Shown here one piece after another: positions 31,870 through 43,278 of a stretch of DNA of 64,000 nt (its first letter is position 1; every line of letters starts with the position of its first letter). The notes beneath the pieces were generated by a model. The model did not search any database, was not told the DNA's origin, and was given only the letters and a program-made list of their open reading frames with translations. This stretch comes from Arion vulgaris. Taxonomy: Eukaryota > Mollusca > Gastropoda > Stylommatophora > Arionidae. Where the stretch lies: positions 64,471,644 through 64,535,643 of the forward strand of contig CM036756.1 of NCBI GenBank assembly GCA_020796225.1, written 5' to 3'. The translations under genes and the position numbers were made by a program.

Positions 31870-32410
31870 TCCAGTATATCGTTAAATAGCTTGTTCTGTC
31901 AGAACTTTGCCACCCTAACAATCCTTCTGAATGTCTCTCTCATAGGCCAGTTATCCTGCCTCTGCACCCGTCATGGCTCAAATCATTAGTTACATCATGA
32001 ATCCATCTTCTCCGTGGTCTTCCTCGTTTCCTATTTGCCGGGATGCCTCCTTCCATAATAGTCTTCTCCAACACTTCATGTATCTTTATATGTCCAAATG
32101 CTCGCGTGCCCAGCGTGTGAGTAGCGCGTTGGACTACGGGTGACTAGTCCTTTGTAAGTGCGGGTTCAACTCCGCGGACTGGCAGAAAAGCTACAGGTTC
32201 CCCAGATTTACGGTGTTCGTGGCACCGAGCCGAAGGGTTACGATGTCCATGACACCGAGCCGAAGAGCTTTCAGCTCAGGTGCTTCTGGAACGAAAAAAT
32301 ATTATTTTTAAAATGTCCAAATACTTCAATTTTCCCATTTTTATTTGTAGCATCAACCAGTTTTCTTTGATTTTGAGTTCTTTCTGGATAGATCTATTTG
32401 TTATCTTCAC
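31870..32410 (-). pseudogene. LINE 3' region, split by a SINE A
   Basis: The minus strand parallels 49380-49740: [17 protein letters not shown] near 32390-32335, then after the SINE the RRPRRRWI-type block (tctccgtggtcttcctcgtt at about 32008) and the terminal acaagctatttaa block. Broken by frameshifts. The adjacent 28-bp array (32411-32888) has grown from the next upstream codons. Confidence 0.7.
32100..32312 (+). mobile_element. SINE family A copy 9
   Basis: 213 bp with a 10-bp duplication atgtccaaat (32090-32099, 32313-32322), inserted in the minus-strand LINE. Confidence 0.85.
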
Positions 32411-32888
32411 TGTCCATGATATACGGAGGACTCTTCTGTGTCCATGATATACGGAGGACTCTTCTGTGTCCATGATATACGGAGGACTCTTCTATGTCCA
32501 TGATATACGGAGGACTCTTCTATGTCCATGATATACGGAGGACTCTTCTATGTCCATGATATACGGAGGACTCTTCTATGTCCATGATATACGGAGGACT
32601 CTTCTATGTCCATGATATGCGGAGGACTCTTCTATGTCCATGATATACGGAGGACTCTTCTATGTCCATGATATACGGAGGACTCTTCACTGTCCATGAT
32701 ATACGGAGGACTCTTCTCTGTCCATGATATACGGAGGACTCTTCTCTGTCCATGATATACGGAGGACTCTTCTATGTCCATGATATACGGAGGACTCTTC
32801 TATGTCCATGATATACGGAGGACTCTTCTATGTCCATGATATACGGAGGACTCTTCTGTGTCCATGATATACGGAGGACTCTTCTATG
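32411..32888. repeat. 28-bp minisatellite, about 17 units, derived from LINE coding DNA
   Basis: Unit: tgtccatgatatacggagga plus ctcttcta. On the minus strand one unit corresponds to the RRVLRISWT segment of the LINE C-terminal region (compare 49395-49425). Units differ at one or two positions (ta/tg/ca). Confidence 0.93.
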
Positions 32889-33142
32889 TCATATATTCTA
32901 CTTCTTTTCTTCTTACGTTCGGAACTCTTCTATGAATTAAGGCGAATTCGAAACGCCGGGTATGGACTTCTGACCGATTTTTGCGTGAGGTCTTGCTTAT
33001 GCCTGATTATTGTCAGTGTTCAGCATTACAGACCAGATTTCTACGACTTCAGATGTATCACTTATATTGAAAAGCATTTATATGTTTTTCTCACTGCCTT
33101 GTTAATATCTAGTATATACAGCAATGACGAAATGTATGTACA

Positions 33143-33375
33143 GTGTGAGCTTCTGGCCGAATGGATTAGAGCGCGGCTCCCATGCGGGAGACTCGTGTTC
33201 AATTCACGGTACGCCAAGGTTTTTTCGGTTATGGCATAAATGAAAAATCCTAACCTGAACAGCTTCACGGCGACTGCACTAGACAAGCGACCATTATATT
33301 CCTCAGGCTGTCGTCCCATCAGTCCTACACTGCCCTAAAAAGCGTTACTACAGGCAGTAACGACATACAGCAATA
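33143..33375 (+). mobile_element. SINE family C copy 2
   Basis: tctggccgaatggattagag (A box) and gtgttcaattcacggta (B box). Best-preserved head of this family. No 3' stem to make a tRNA. Confidence 0.75.
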
Positions 33376-33422
33376 AAACCCCAGTTAAGATGATATTGAA
33401 GCACGTAATTACTCTTTCTACT

Positions 33423-33627
33423 TTTTTTTTTTTCGATCCAGAAGCACTTGAGCTGAAAGCTCTTCGGCTCGGTGTCATGGACATCGTAACCCTTCGGTTC
33501 GATGCCACGAACACCATAAATCTGGGGAATCTGTGGCTTTTCTGCCAGTCCGCGGAGTTGAACCCGCACTCACAGAGCACTTGTCACCCGTAGTCCAACG
33601 CGCTACGAACACGCTGGGCAGGCGGGC
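33423..33627 (-). mobile_element. SINE family A copy 11
   Basis: 12-bp perfect duplication actctttctact (33411-33422 and 33628-33639). Full-length with intact head complement. Confidence 0.88.
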
Positions 33628-33639
33628 ACTCTTTCTACT

Positions 33640-34209
33640 ATAAGGAATATAATTCTAGAGAAAGATCATGAAATGTAGTCACAAGCTGTCCACCTTTCCT
33701 GACTAATGTGGTCGTAGAAATCATATAATTCCCCTCCCCCAACCAAAAAAGAAGTGTAAAATAGTATACTTTTGTTAGAGAATAGCAGAGAATACAATGG
33801 CTGAGCTACACTCTGCTTCTGCTCAACTGCTCTCCGTCAAGTTATCATTGCTTTGCCCTTCCTTCGTCTTCCCAATTGATCTTTATATATTAACTATTGT
33901 TGCTCAAGTATCGGCATTTCATCCTAATCATCGATTTTCATGGGTTCAGCGCGAGTTCATATTCCTCCTCCGAATTGCTTCGAGAGTGAAACGAACACAA
34001 AACGAAGACGTCATTAGAAAACCTCACGACCAGCTTTATTATACGGCCGACTAGACCAGTGAAAATTTCCATCCAAGGAGGCTGTCTTTTACATGTTGGA
34101 TATAAATTGATTGTTTTATTGCAATTTGGCTCGATTACACCAGTCTGTTGTTATTTATTGGTGAAAAGTGCTCAATATATTGTAATTTTTCTATGTAACA
34201 AGTAAAGGA
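33640..34209. other. No recognisable gene; 85-codon ORF of unknown value
   Basis: The frame at 33797-34054 starts MAELHSASAQLLSV and has no family I recognise. Probably chance. Confidence 0.3.
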
Positions 34210-34450
34210 ACCATGTGGTATATAGAGTAATACGGTGTTAGGCCCGTATTTTTCATTGACCCTCGGCACACGATGGTCAACATCATTCCGACTGCCTTTA
34301 ATTCCAAGTACTTTTCCTGGTACCCAGTTGAAACTGGGTCGACCTGAGGGCCGTTACGGTCGGAAATAAGTCCACGCCCATTGTGAAATGAACCCAGGCC
34401 ACTAGCCCAAGAAGCGAGTTTACTAACGACTACTTTACTGCGACTCTCAA
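34210..34450 (-). mobile_element. SINE family D copy 3
   Basis: Reverse copy: gtattttt-type end near 34240, cgacctgagggccgttacgg, and head complement gcgagtttactaacgac. Confidence 0.65.
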
Positions 34451-34699
34451 TATTTCTGTGTGTTTAATTTTATTTGTGAACAACCTTTTTTCACAGATTG
34501 TACTATTTTAAATTTTAATTCTACTTAATATAATTGTATAATTGTACACTCTAGCAGTACCACGTAATGTGAAAAGGGTGGTTTCCGGGAATTTCCATTT
34601 ACAAGGTGCGCAGACATCAAGCAGGAAGAGACAATATGACCGGTTTGTTAACAACTCGATGGAAGTTTTAAAAAAGTCAATACATGATTAAAAAGGAAG

Positions 34700-34845
34700 A
34701 AAAAAGGCCTAACACGTTGACTTCATTGCACCGATTTTTACCCCAAGGCGCGGTCCCTCTCCGAAGAAATGTCACTCTACCTACCGAGAGTATTGCACAA
34801 AGCACGTAGCTCTGGCAACAATCCTATGAGTTTCTGGAGAAAAAA
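34700..34845 (-). mobile_element. SINE family B copy 3, 3' part
   Basis: Body of family B (ttgacttcattgcaccgatt, gagagtattgcacaaagcac) in reverse; the tRNA-like head is absent. Confidence 0.6.
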
Positions 34846-34879
34846 ATTGTCGAAACATGGCTGAAGATGACTAAAATAA

Positions 34880-35065
34880 AATTTCCCGTAACCTTTTCAG
34901 ACCATAGTGCATGAAGTCACTTCACACAACATTGATAGGTTCTAGCGTGCAGGAGATATGAGGTTCAATTCCTTTGCTCACGTGTGTGATATCGAGTGTG
35001 GGATTAAACCCACAACTCTCTTATGTCTGAGTTGATAAGCGAATCCGTCTTATCTGTCCCACCTG
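34880..35065 (-). mobile_element. SINE-like repeat family I copy 4
   Basis: Reverse copy: ccttttcagaccatagtgca, gggattaaacccacaactct. Confidence 0.6.
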
Positions 35066-35127
35066 AAGATGACTACAGAAGTGAATTTAAAGAATAAAAA
35101 GTAAAGGGTATATTAATGTCGAACTAA

Positions 35128-35128
<1 letters not shown>

Positions 35129-35179
<51 letters not shown>

Positions 35180-35975
35180 AGGACCATCAGCATTGCACTT
35201 CGGTAGTAACCATGTGGGTACTTTGTCATTAGCCGGCCACAACTGACAGGAAGACCTATTTTTAGAAATTGTCGGAAAGTGTCATCTATTTTTAGATATA
35301 TTGTAAATAATCGTGGACAGTCCACTTTGGGACCCAGGTAGGTCAAGCATTAGTATGTGGATACATAAACAGTGATAACAACACAAATACAGCGAGGAAA
35401 GGAGGAACAATTATATTATAGGAAAAAAAACCACAGAAATTGCCTAACCCTGCCACAAAATATATGTAGTATGTCAATATAGTATGTCGATACATATACA
35501 GTGATAACAACACAAATACAGCGAGGAAGGAGGAACAATTATATTATAGGAAAAAAACCACAGAAATTGCCTAACCCTAACCCTGCCACAAAATATAAAA
35601 TCTTGCGATTGTTTGTTACTACTTAATTTTTTTTAAAGCCGAAAACGAAAGGTTTTTCAACATGAAAACCCTAAAAACGCAAATGGAATAAACCGTGCAG
35701 ACTGTTCGACCTTTGGAAATTACTGGACAATCCCCGACACGCCTACGGGATACCCGGGGTTTACCCGGAACTCGTTGTTCAGGACTTTTTGCGGTCGGCT
35801 AATGACAAAGTACCACCATGTGTGCTCCGATATCTTTCTTACACAGGAAGATCTCAGCTGCAGTGCACGAACTCCGTTGCACCGGCGAGGGTCCTTGATG
35901 TAATTTTGAATATAGTGACGATATTTTGGTATGAATTTTATTTTTAATCTTTCCTAATGAATTTTGCAGCGGCTT
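35129..35975 (-). mobile_element. SINE family E copy 3, split by a TIR element
   Basis: Left piece 35129-35216 ((gatt)n tail and accatcagcattgcacttcg); right piece 35823-35975 (tgctccgatatctttctta onward). They rejoin exactly after removing 35217-35814 and one 8-bp copy. Confidence 0.8.
35217..35814. mobile_element. 598-bp non-autonomous DNA transposon, 8-bp TSD
   Basis: Termini ggtactttgtcattagccg and cggctaatgacaaagtacc are perfect 19-bp inverted repeats. The flanking duplication accatgtg is exact (35209-35216, 35815-35822). Inside, a ~129-bp unit is duplicated (35353 and 35482: gtatgt.gatacata.acag). It has no ORF. An 8-bp TSD fits hAT, Merlin or P-like elements; the GG start does not decide it. 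Confidence 0.85.
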
Positions 35976-36817
35976 TCGAACTAATTAATAATGTGCTAAC
36001 TATAGCCTGTGCTTCTTTGGTTTTGTGTGTTTAAATCCTTCCTCTCACCCGTTTGAGAATATCTTCGTTGTGTATACCCCGCTCTGTTTAACTGAGATTT
36101 CACGTGAAAGTCAAGTTTAAACACGACTAACGAGGGAACCTTTTTCGCTCAAGTTCACTTCGTTCTGACATTGGAGAGTTACGGTAACAGTTGAGCCGCA
36201 GTAGTAGTAGCAATCTCTACCTCTCTTCCAAATCTAGTTCTTCATTCTTAGGCTTTGCCGTCGTCAGTCATGAATATTTTCTTGTTAAAGTTGCACGAAG
36301 GATAGCATTCGGTGGACATTCGTTGAAAGGATATAAAAGTGTTCATGATTTCAGACATATAGTTGTGTTTGTATACATTCTGTGCACAGCACCAGCAATA
36401 TGATGTAAGTTTTTCCACGTCTTGTAATGAATGAAAAGTGTATGCCAATTAACATTATATGTTCTAGAGCAGGGATTCTAAAACTTATTGAGTAAGGTAA
36501 CTTTACTATACATGCATGTTATTTACAATTGTAGAACCCCGGTTTTTGTTGTCGTAAACGTATCGTGACCGGGGTATTATGAGTATGTCGAAACAGTTGC
36601 AAAAGTTTTCTTGTTTATTAGAGTTATTGAAAATTATAAACGTCAGTAAGAGCAACGAATAACGTGCTCTGATGATGATGTGCGGAATTTTAATAAAAAT
36701 ATGCTTGAAAGTTACTGACTGTCCATGTGTTCTCCATGAATACTGTGTCGGTGGTACACTTAATAACTTTTATAAGTTCGTCTTTCTATTCCCTAGTTGT
36801 ATACATGCTGAGAGCTA
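35976..36817. other. No recognisable gene
   Basis: No family, ORF or RNA recognised. Confidence 0.3.
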
Positions 36818-37248
36818 TATCGAGGGTCTCTGTGGCATAGGGCTTAGGTGCTCGACTCTAGTGCTAAAGGTAACCGGTTCGCTCCCCGTGTAGCCATCGG
36901 GATATCTTTCCAGAGACCCCTGATCTCAGAGTAGGTGAGATCGAGTCCCTAGTCCTATCGGAGACGGACGGTAAAACGTTCAATTTAAGTACGTAAAATA
37001 ACCCTTGACAGTTCAAAACCGAGAAGAGCAGGCTGGAAAGCCGCTGTCCGGGGAAAATCTCATTAGAAAAAAAAGAGAATAAAATGCCTCCAAAATATCG
37101 TTACCATCGTCAAATTAGATCTGGGAACCTCGCCGGTACTACAGAGTTTGTGCACTAAAGCTGAGATCTTCCTGTGTAAGAAAGATATCGGAGCACACAT
37201 GGTTACGCATAGAAGTGCAATGATGATGGTCCAATCAATCCGAGCTAA
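36818..37248 (+). mobile_element. SINE family E copy 4, nearly full length
   Basis: Head: gggtctctgtggcataggg and taaccggttcgctcccc (B box). Body ends caatgatgatggtccaatca, giving the (tcaa)n-type tail. This copy defines the family orientation. Confidence 0.75.
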
Positions 37249-37679
37249 ATCAAATCTGGTTCGACTTTTTGTGTGTATGCTGTGTGCTTTACTGTGGCAG
37301 CAACATTGATGGTGTAAACTCTAGCAAGTATGCACTGCTAATTGGGATCATTATTTGTACAATTGTTAACAATGTTATACATTGAGAGACATTGTATGCA
37401 ATGCTTTTATTTTTATATCAAGTCATGCGCACTCCTGGCAACTCAACTTCCTTATCCCGTGTAGTGAGTCTCACGTTGTTTAAGTATAGTTACACATGTG
37501 ATACTGACTAAAACAGTACCAATACATGAAAGAAAATAAGGGTTAAATGCACTTTTACGAATGAACAGAATAGTCAGAATTTTCAAGTAGTTTTTTTGCA
37601 ATCTCTTGTGTGCAGTATACTGCCTTATCGTTTGCATGAGTAACAATGTGGGGTTATTAGAAAAGAAGAAATAAAATAC
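37249..37679. other. No recognisable gene
   Basis: AT-rich, nothing recognised. Confidence 0.3.
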
Positions 37680-38360
37680 TCAAATAACTACCGGGCAGAG
37701 GCAATAAGAACAGCGGCCGAAATGATCCTAGAGAGAAGAGGCACCTCTCGCAACAAAGTCGTGATATTCACCGATGCTCTATCGGTCATCACGGCACTCA
37801 AAAGCGCAGGCAAAAACCAAGAGCTCAAAGCGACCCTCGACGCATTAGTGCACACACTCAAACGCACCGTCATTCAGTGGATCCCATCACGCTGCAATAT
37901 AAGCGGAAATGAAGATGCCGACAAGTTAGTTAAAGAAGGCAGGCGACTGCCTCAGACTGAACTTGAGATCGGCTATGAGGAAGCCAGAACAACCATTGGC
38001 TGGCACTACAGAGTCAAATGGACAAAAGACCATCCTCAGGCCAACAACAGCGACGGATACTATAGTCTGTCTCGTAGTGAACAAGTTGACATACTTCGCC
38101 TCCGTACCGGCCACAACAAGCTCCGCGCCCACGTTTCACAAATTTAAAATTGGCACAACTAGCCTGTTCCCTGCAAAAAGGCGGACATGACGGCAGAACA
38201 CGTTCTGCAAGATTGTCAACTGATAGCATATATAAGAAAAGAAACCTGGCCCCATAACACAGAGTTCCGAGAAGTTGTACGGAGGAACGGAGTCACTTAA
38301 AAACACCGTAAAATTCATGATAAAATTTAGTTCATCAGTCTAGGCCGGGAACGCGAGAGA
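37680..38360 (+). pseudogene. LINE RNase H domain and C-terminus, 5' truncated
   Basis: The frame open over 37722-38147 is a type-I RNase H domain of a jockey-like LINE. It reads EAIRTAAEMIL just upstream of the Met (second catalytic E), VVIFTDALSVITAL (third, D), and WIPSRCNISGNEDADKL (fourth, D in EDADKL). The first D strand is missing at the left truncation. It then continues RLRTGHNKLRAH and, after a frameshift near 38135, KADMTAEHVLQDCQL, the Cys/His block. The tail is cgcgagagagagagagaga. No RT domain is present. Confidence 0.8.
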
Positions 38361-39689
38361 GAGAGAGAGAGAAAAGAATAAATTAGAAAACGGATAAAAT
38401 CGGTCGTATAATTGATAAAATATCAGCATATTAAATTATTCGCTTACATGGCAAGAATGTCCCAATATCGTATGCCACAGAGAGCCGTGGTGAAAAATGA
38501 TAAAGAATACAGACCAAGAAGAAGACCTCGCAGAAAGATTGAGTGGCGGCGTCGGGACAAACTTTAGAGAAATAAATATGCATGTTTGTTATATGTGTAT
38601 ACACGTGTGTATGTTGATATTGTCTCGTCTTAAATATATAAAGCACAATAATCTTATGGCATGTGTTTGTGCAAACACTGTTGGATCGAACCTTACCTGA
38701 TTATTCTGTGTCTAGTTGTAACGAAGCGTTTGAGAAAGACATTCCCTCGTGAGTCATGTTTTTAGAATGGCTCGTTGGTTATGTTCGTAAGAACGCTTGT
38801 ATTGCTGGGCTAGGCGATGGGTGTCGTAAGAAATGAGGGTAAGTGGTTCGAATCCAGTGTTTGTCTATTTGTTTATTTCGGAAGCTCTAAATACCTGTAC
38901 ACTGTTTATTTGTTGAGAAATAAATACCAACTTATAAAGTGTTTTTGAGAAGGCGCTTAGAAGATCGATCCGTACACCCCCAAAACACGACGCTGAGGTG
39001 CAGTAGAGGACGAGATCATCTTTTCTTATTGTTTATGCTGGTAGCAAACTGTTTCATTTTCTTCATTCATTGCGAGCGCATGTAGTTTATACACCATCAC
39101 CACCCTCAATTTGTTCTCTCCTTCACTTTTCATTTTTGTAGTTCATTTTAGTTCTGTGTCTAGTTAGTAGTTGTAGTTACAGTAGCTTGCTTCACTTATG
39201 ACGCCATACAGGGCCGTGCCGTGCTATGATACAGAAAAGGGGCCGCATCAGACGGAACCGTAAAGGGGGCATATGCAGCAAAATCAAAGGTTACTTTAAG
39301 AAAAAATTACGGGCGGCATTTCGAAGACTTGCATCATACTGACAAAATATACCGCACGTTTCTGACGGTATACGTTTGATTAGTCATATTATGATCAACT
39401 GTGGGACTGGTAGACTTAATGCCAGTTGTTTCTTTTATCAGGGGTTGAAGGTTAAATCATGTTCACGAGCCATTTCACGAACGATTGTTTACGCGCCATT
39501 GTAGATTCCCACATTTTCTGTGACCTTTCCAATATCATATTCAAGTACTTGTAAGACTGTTTATTGTGTTTGCGGTTATTGAGTGGTCTTGGACCTGGAA
39601 TTCGTTCAAGATTTTTGGTAACCTATGGCTTCCGATAACATAAGGCCGACGGGCTCAGGTAACCAAACTAGTAACTAAACGGTTTCCAT
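38361..39689. other. No recognisable gene over 1.3 kb
   Basis: The block tttgtttatttcggaag near 38868 and ctgtacactgtttatttgtt near 38896 resembles the minor repeat at 9311 and 19340. Otherwise unassigned. Confidence 0.35.
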
Positions 39690-39935
39690 AAGTAATTTGA
39701 CAGATTTAAAGTGCACTGGATTTCCTCATTTGTCTCGACTCCTCTCTGCAGAAATGGTTAGCCGCATGCCGAGAATTGTACAAAGCACGAACACAGTAGC
39801 CGCAGCAAATGTGGCAAAGATCTCCGGAAAAAATGCAGCCGTGAACCGAACAACGCGGTTCAGATTCGAACTCAACGTCCTTCAGAACGCAAAACAAACG
39901 GCTTGTTGATTTCGCCCCAGAGACTCCCATTAGTA
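39690..39935 (-). mobile_element. SINE family B copy 4 (part of a local duplication with 44375)
   Basis: Diverged family B subtype: aaagcacgaacacagtagcc and gaaccgaacaacgcggttca. Nearly identical to 44375-44618, including the ~70 bp that follow. Confidence 0.7.
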
Positions 39936-40014
39936 AATAGTGTTACAGTGTGCGGCTCAGAGCATATATTCATAAGAGACATTAAAAAAAGTTTTAATAT
40001 GGGACACATGAAAA

Positions 40015-40260
40015 TATGAAAATAGAGGCATATACATTACAGGACTTCGCTATCAACCACAGTAAACGAGTCATTGATTTTCTAGACACCACTGATACGT
40101 TCAGTAGTTTGCCATTGCTTTCTGAACGGTGAGGTCTGTTTTCACCGTTCGTAAAAATCTGTGCGAAAACACTTACTTCCAAACTGCCCACCGCTAGGTT
40201 TAAACCAGGTGTTGGGTTGTGATCGAGCTCACTATCGCTTAAGCTACAGACGCCCACTAT
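40015..40260 (-). mobile_element. Repeat family G copy 4
   Basis: Reverse copy: ggcatatacattacaggact, tcagtagtttgccattgctt, ccgctaggtttaaaccaggt. Its tRNA-like head merges into the 25-bp array on the right. Confidence 0.65.
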
Positions 40261-40665
40261 CGCTTAAGCTACAGGCGCCCCACTACCGCTTAAGCTGCAG
40301 ACACCCACTACCATTTAAGCTACAGACGCCCACTATCGCTTAAGCTACAGACGTCCACTATCGTTAAGCTACAGACGCCACTATCGTTAAGCTACAGACG
40401 CCACTATCGCTTAAGCTACAGACGCCCCACTACGCTTACTGCAGACGCCTACTATCGCTTACTACAGACTATATCGCTAAGCTAAGCCATTATCGCTTAA
40501 GCTACAGACGCCCACTACCGCTTAAGCTACAGACGCCCACTATCGTTAGCTGCCGATGCCCTACCGTTTAGCTACAGACGCCCACTACCGCTTAAGCTAC
40601 AGACACCCACTACCACTTAAGCTACAGACACCCACTACCACTTAAGCTACAGACACCCACTGTAT
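40240..40665. repeat. 25-bp tandem array grown from the head of SINE G
   Basis: Unit cgcccactatcgcttaagct plus acaga, about 16-17 units, with small indels at 40390-40560. In the SINE orientation each unit reads tgtagcttaagcgatagtg, the A-box region of the family G head. Confidence 0.85.
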
Positions 40666-41204
40666 GTAACATAACATAACCATATTGTATTAATTTTTAC
40701 CGAAGAAAAGGCGCATAGAAGTGAAGGAGATGATGGAGGATTGAATAGAAAATATAACATCTTTTCATGTAGTCTTTTGTGAAAGTAAAATAGTTCAATT
40801 ACGGCCATATCAACAAATCCAACGTTACCTCTGCATTCATGTTTCCTTCTGCGATCAGTTTCCTTTGCTCAAATGTCTAAACAGTGAGACAACTTGTCAC
40901 CATGCATCAAGTTGTCAGCAAGAGGTCCTCGCATGTGTCCCACATTTTCTCCTTCAAATTTCTCCTTCAAATTTCTTACGGGGCCATGTTTAAGAACTCA
41001 ATTACTTGAAGAGGTGGCGCTTTTTTTAATGGGGAGGGTGAGTGGGTTAGCATGTGTGTTGGTCATTTTGAGCAATTTTCAATTTTGGGGAGATGAGCTT
41101 GTAATCTAAAGATGGTAGTTTGTTGGTTTCAGTCTGACTTTAGGATGGGTTCTTGTGAGTAATTGCTGCATGTTCTATGATTCATGTACATTTGTAATTC
41201 CCTT
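40666..41204. other. No recognisable gene
   Basis: A local direct duplication ttctccttcaaatttctccttcaaatttc at 40950 is the only structure seen (shown as its 11-12-bp unit ctccttcaaatt). Confidence 0.35.
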
Positions 41205-41460
41205 TAATACGTGTCTTTGGCTAAGTGGTTACGCCTTTGCCTTGCCTTCCGAAAGTCGTGAGTTCGAATCTGAACCGCTCCGTTCTGTTCACGGGTGCAT
41301 TTATTCCAGAGATCTCAAAAAATGTTCTGCGACTAACTACAGAGTTTGTGCTTTGTGCATACTCTCGGCAGGTGGTGTGCTATTTCTGAGGAGAGGGACC
41401 GGATCATATGGGGTCAAACCCGGTGCAATGAAAAGTCAATGCTTCGGCTTTATACCCTTT
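41205..41460 (+). mobile_element. SINE family B copy 5
   Basis: gtctttggctaagtggttac (A box) and gtgagttcgaatctgaacc (B box); body actctcggcaggtggtgtgc. Forward. Confidence 0.75.
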
Positions 41461-41973
41461 TTTTTAGGCTTCAAGTCTCTTTTACTCACATTTCAAATAG
41501 ACAGCGATACTGTTTTACACACGTCTTGATAGCTTCTGGTCGAAACATCAAATCTGGTGGTTCTCACTGTAAATTCATAAAAGTGCGTTTCTATAACATA
41601 TATATATATATTCACGTATTGGTACTATTTTAGTCATTTTCTCACGAGAAAGTATGCTTGAAACGGTTTGAGAATCACTGAACATGATAAGGAAGACTAA
41701 TATAGATGCCAGAGGGGTGATCAGGGTTGACTGATCCAGAAGCGTAACACTCCATTATAATTAACTCATTTCTTCCAGACGACTTCACATACCCCCAACT
41801 TCCCTTTACAAATTACTGATATGTGGAAACGAGCAAACTGTAGCTTATCTGGCATTCCCAGAATAGTTCAAGAGACCTGAACAGATAAACACAATTTTGT
41901 GGTAGGTACAGGAAGAAAAAAGTAGTGATCAAGTAGCACCTTTACTCTTGCCTTTCCGCAACGTTTCATTCTA
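41461..41973. other. No recognisable gene
   Basis: A short (at)n run near 41600-41612. Otherwise nothing. Confidence 0.3.
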
Positions 41974-42230
41974 CAGGGTGTTCAAGATAATAGCACCTGG
42001 AATGGAGTCAATCTGGCATATATGTATGAAAATGAGAAGGTTCAGTTATGACGTAGTATAGGTCAAGGTTATGTGACGGTATGTAATTGTAGTGCGGGAA
42101 GGGACGATGAACAAATGTGACGTAAAACGAGCTAGTCAGAACCGGTTTAAATAGTACATAAACATAACGCGATAGATTATCTGGCAACTTTCAATTTGTC
42201 AATGGGACTGCTTTAATCTTGAACACCCTG
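41974..42230. mobile_element. MITE family 1 copy 3
   Basis: 257 bp, cagggtgttcaagataatag to taatcttgaacaccctg, TA on both sides. Confidence 0.88.
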
Positions 42231-42299
42231 TATAATCTAGTATAGTATGATTTTACGGTATTGTCTTCGGTATGAAATTGTTAGCAATTGCACAAATGT

Positions 42300-42680
42300 T
42301 CATGAAGAAAGACGAACTCTACAGAAACCCTGAAACGAAATTAACTGAGATAGGCAGAAATGTCTGACTTCAATCCTATAAGAGATTGAATGTCAGGAAA
42401 AGCAGTATGCATTTTTGTTTTCATGCATACCCTATGTAGAAATTGTTAGCATACCCTATGCAGAAATTGTTAGCATACCCTATGTAGAAATTGTTAGCAT
42501 ACCCTATGCAGAAATTGTTAGCATACCCTATGTAGAAGTTGTTAGCATACCCTATGTAGAAATTGTTAGCATACCCTATGTAGAAATTATTAGCATACCC
42601 TATGCAGAAATTGTTAGCATACCCTATGCAGAAATACCCTATGTAAAGTATAACGAACGATACGAAATGAATAATAATAT
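42300..42680 (+). repeat. LINE tail containing a 24-bp minisatellite (nine units)
   Basis: The left part (cctgaaacgaaattaactga, 42330) and the right end (gtataacgaacgatacga) match the LINE tail at 2600-2745. Between, 24-bp units gcataccctatgtagaaatt plus gtta start at 42425 and every 24 bp to 42617. The multiple of three yields an open frame repeating IPYVEIVS; this is a repeat artefact, not a gene. Confidence 0.85.
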
Positions 42681-42799
42681 TTCCACTTTGCCTGTTCCAA
42701 ATTTGTATAATTATGTCTTAATTGCTAGACAGCTACTGTGTTGCGTGTATAATTTCTATTTTATAACCTACATTCTATCAGCGTACACAGAAAGCTCAC

Positions 42800-43140
42800 C
42801 AAGTGTGAAATGAAATGCTTGAGGAAGGCAGTGTGAGTCACCAGGAAAGTCAGACTACGAAATGAGGACATCAGAAGCAGAGTGGGCATTAACTTCATGC
42901 ACCGAATACATCCAAAGACAACAAATTCAGTGGTTTTAACATTTAATGAGAATGAATTACAACCAACCACCAATAACAGCATACAATAAAAAGAGATCGG
43001 GTACTAGAGCTAAGGGAAGACAAGAAAAAGATGGATAGACAATATCAAGACCACACTACATAAACACGGATATAACACAACAAGGGCGACTCATCTGGCC
43101 ATAGAACGCAAATTAAAGCTCCCACCCCTACGCTTAATTA
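42800..43140 (+). pseudogene. LINE C-terminal fragment
   Basis: Reads SRKVRLRNEDIRSRVGINF near 42850 and, in other frames, RWIDNIKTTLHKHGYNTTRA near 43030-43090. Heavily broken. Confidence 0.55.
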
Positions 43141-43278
43141 ACTGCAAGAGTGGACAGCCAACTACATCTTCACCGGGAATAGACAATAGATATTCTATCA
43201 GCACTTGCCAGTTCGTGGTCCTGTTGATATTGAGTTGACAGCAGAATAGATCTTTACAGTGAAATCCAACAACCAGTA

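Noticed and set aside
33146..33215. tRNA-like sequence with a plausible anticodon loop
   Set aside because: It is the head of SINE C, present three times with the same tail.
35560..35585. Telomere-type repeat (cctaaccctaaccctg)
   Set aside because: Only two to three units inside a transposon duplication; not a telomere.
42415..42813. 132-codon repeat protein (IPYVEIVS)n
   Set aside because: 24-bp minisatellite in a LINE tail; no coding context.
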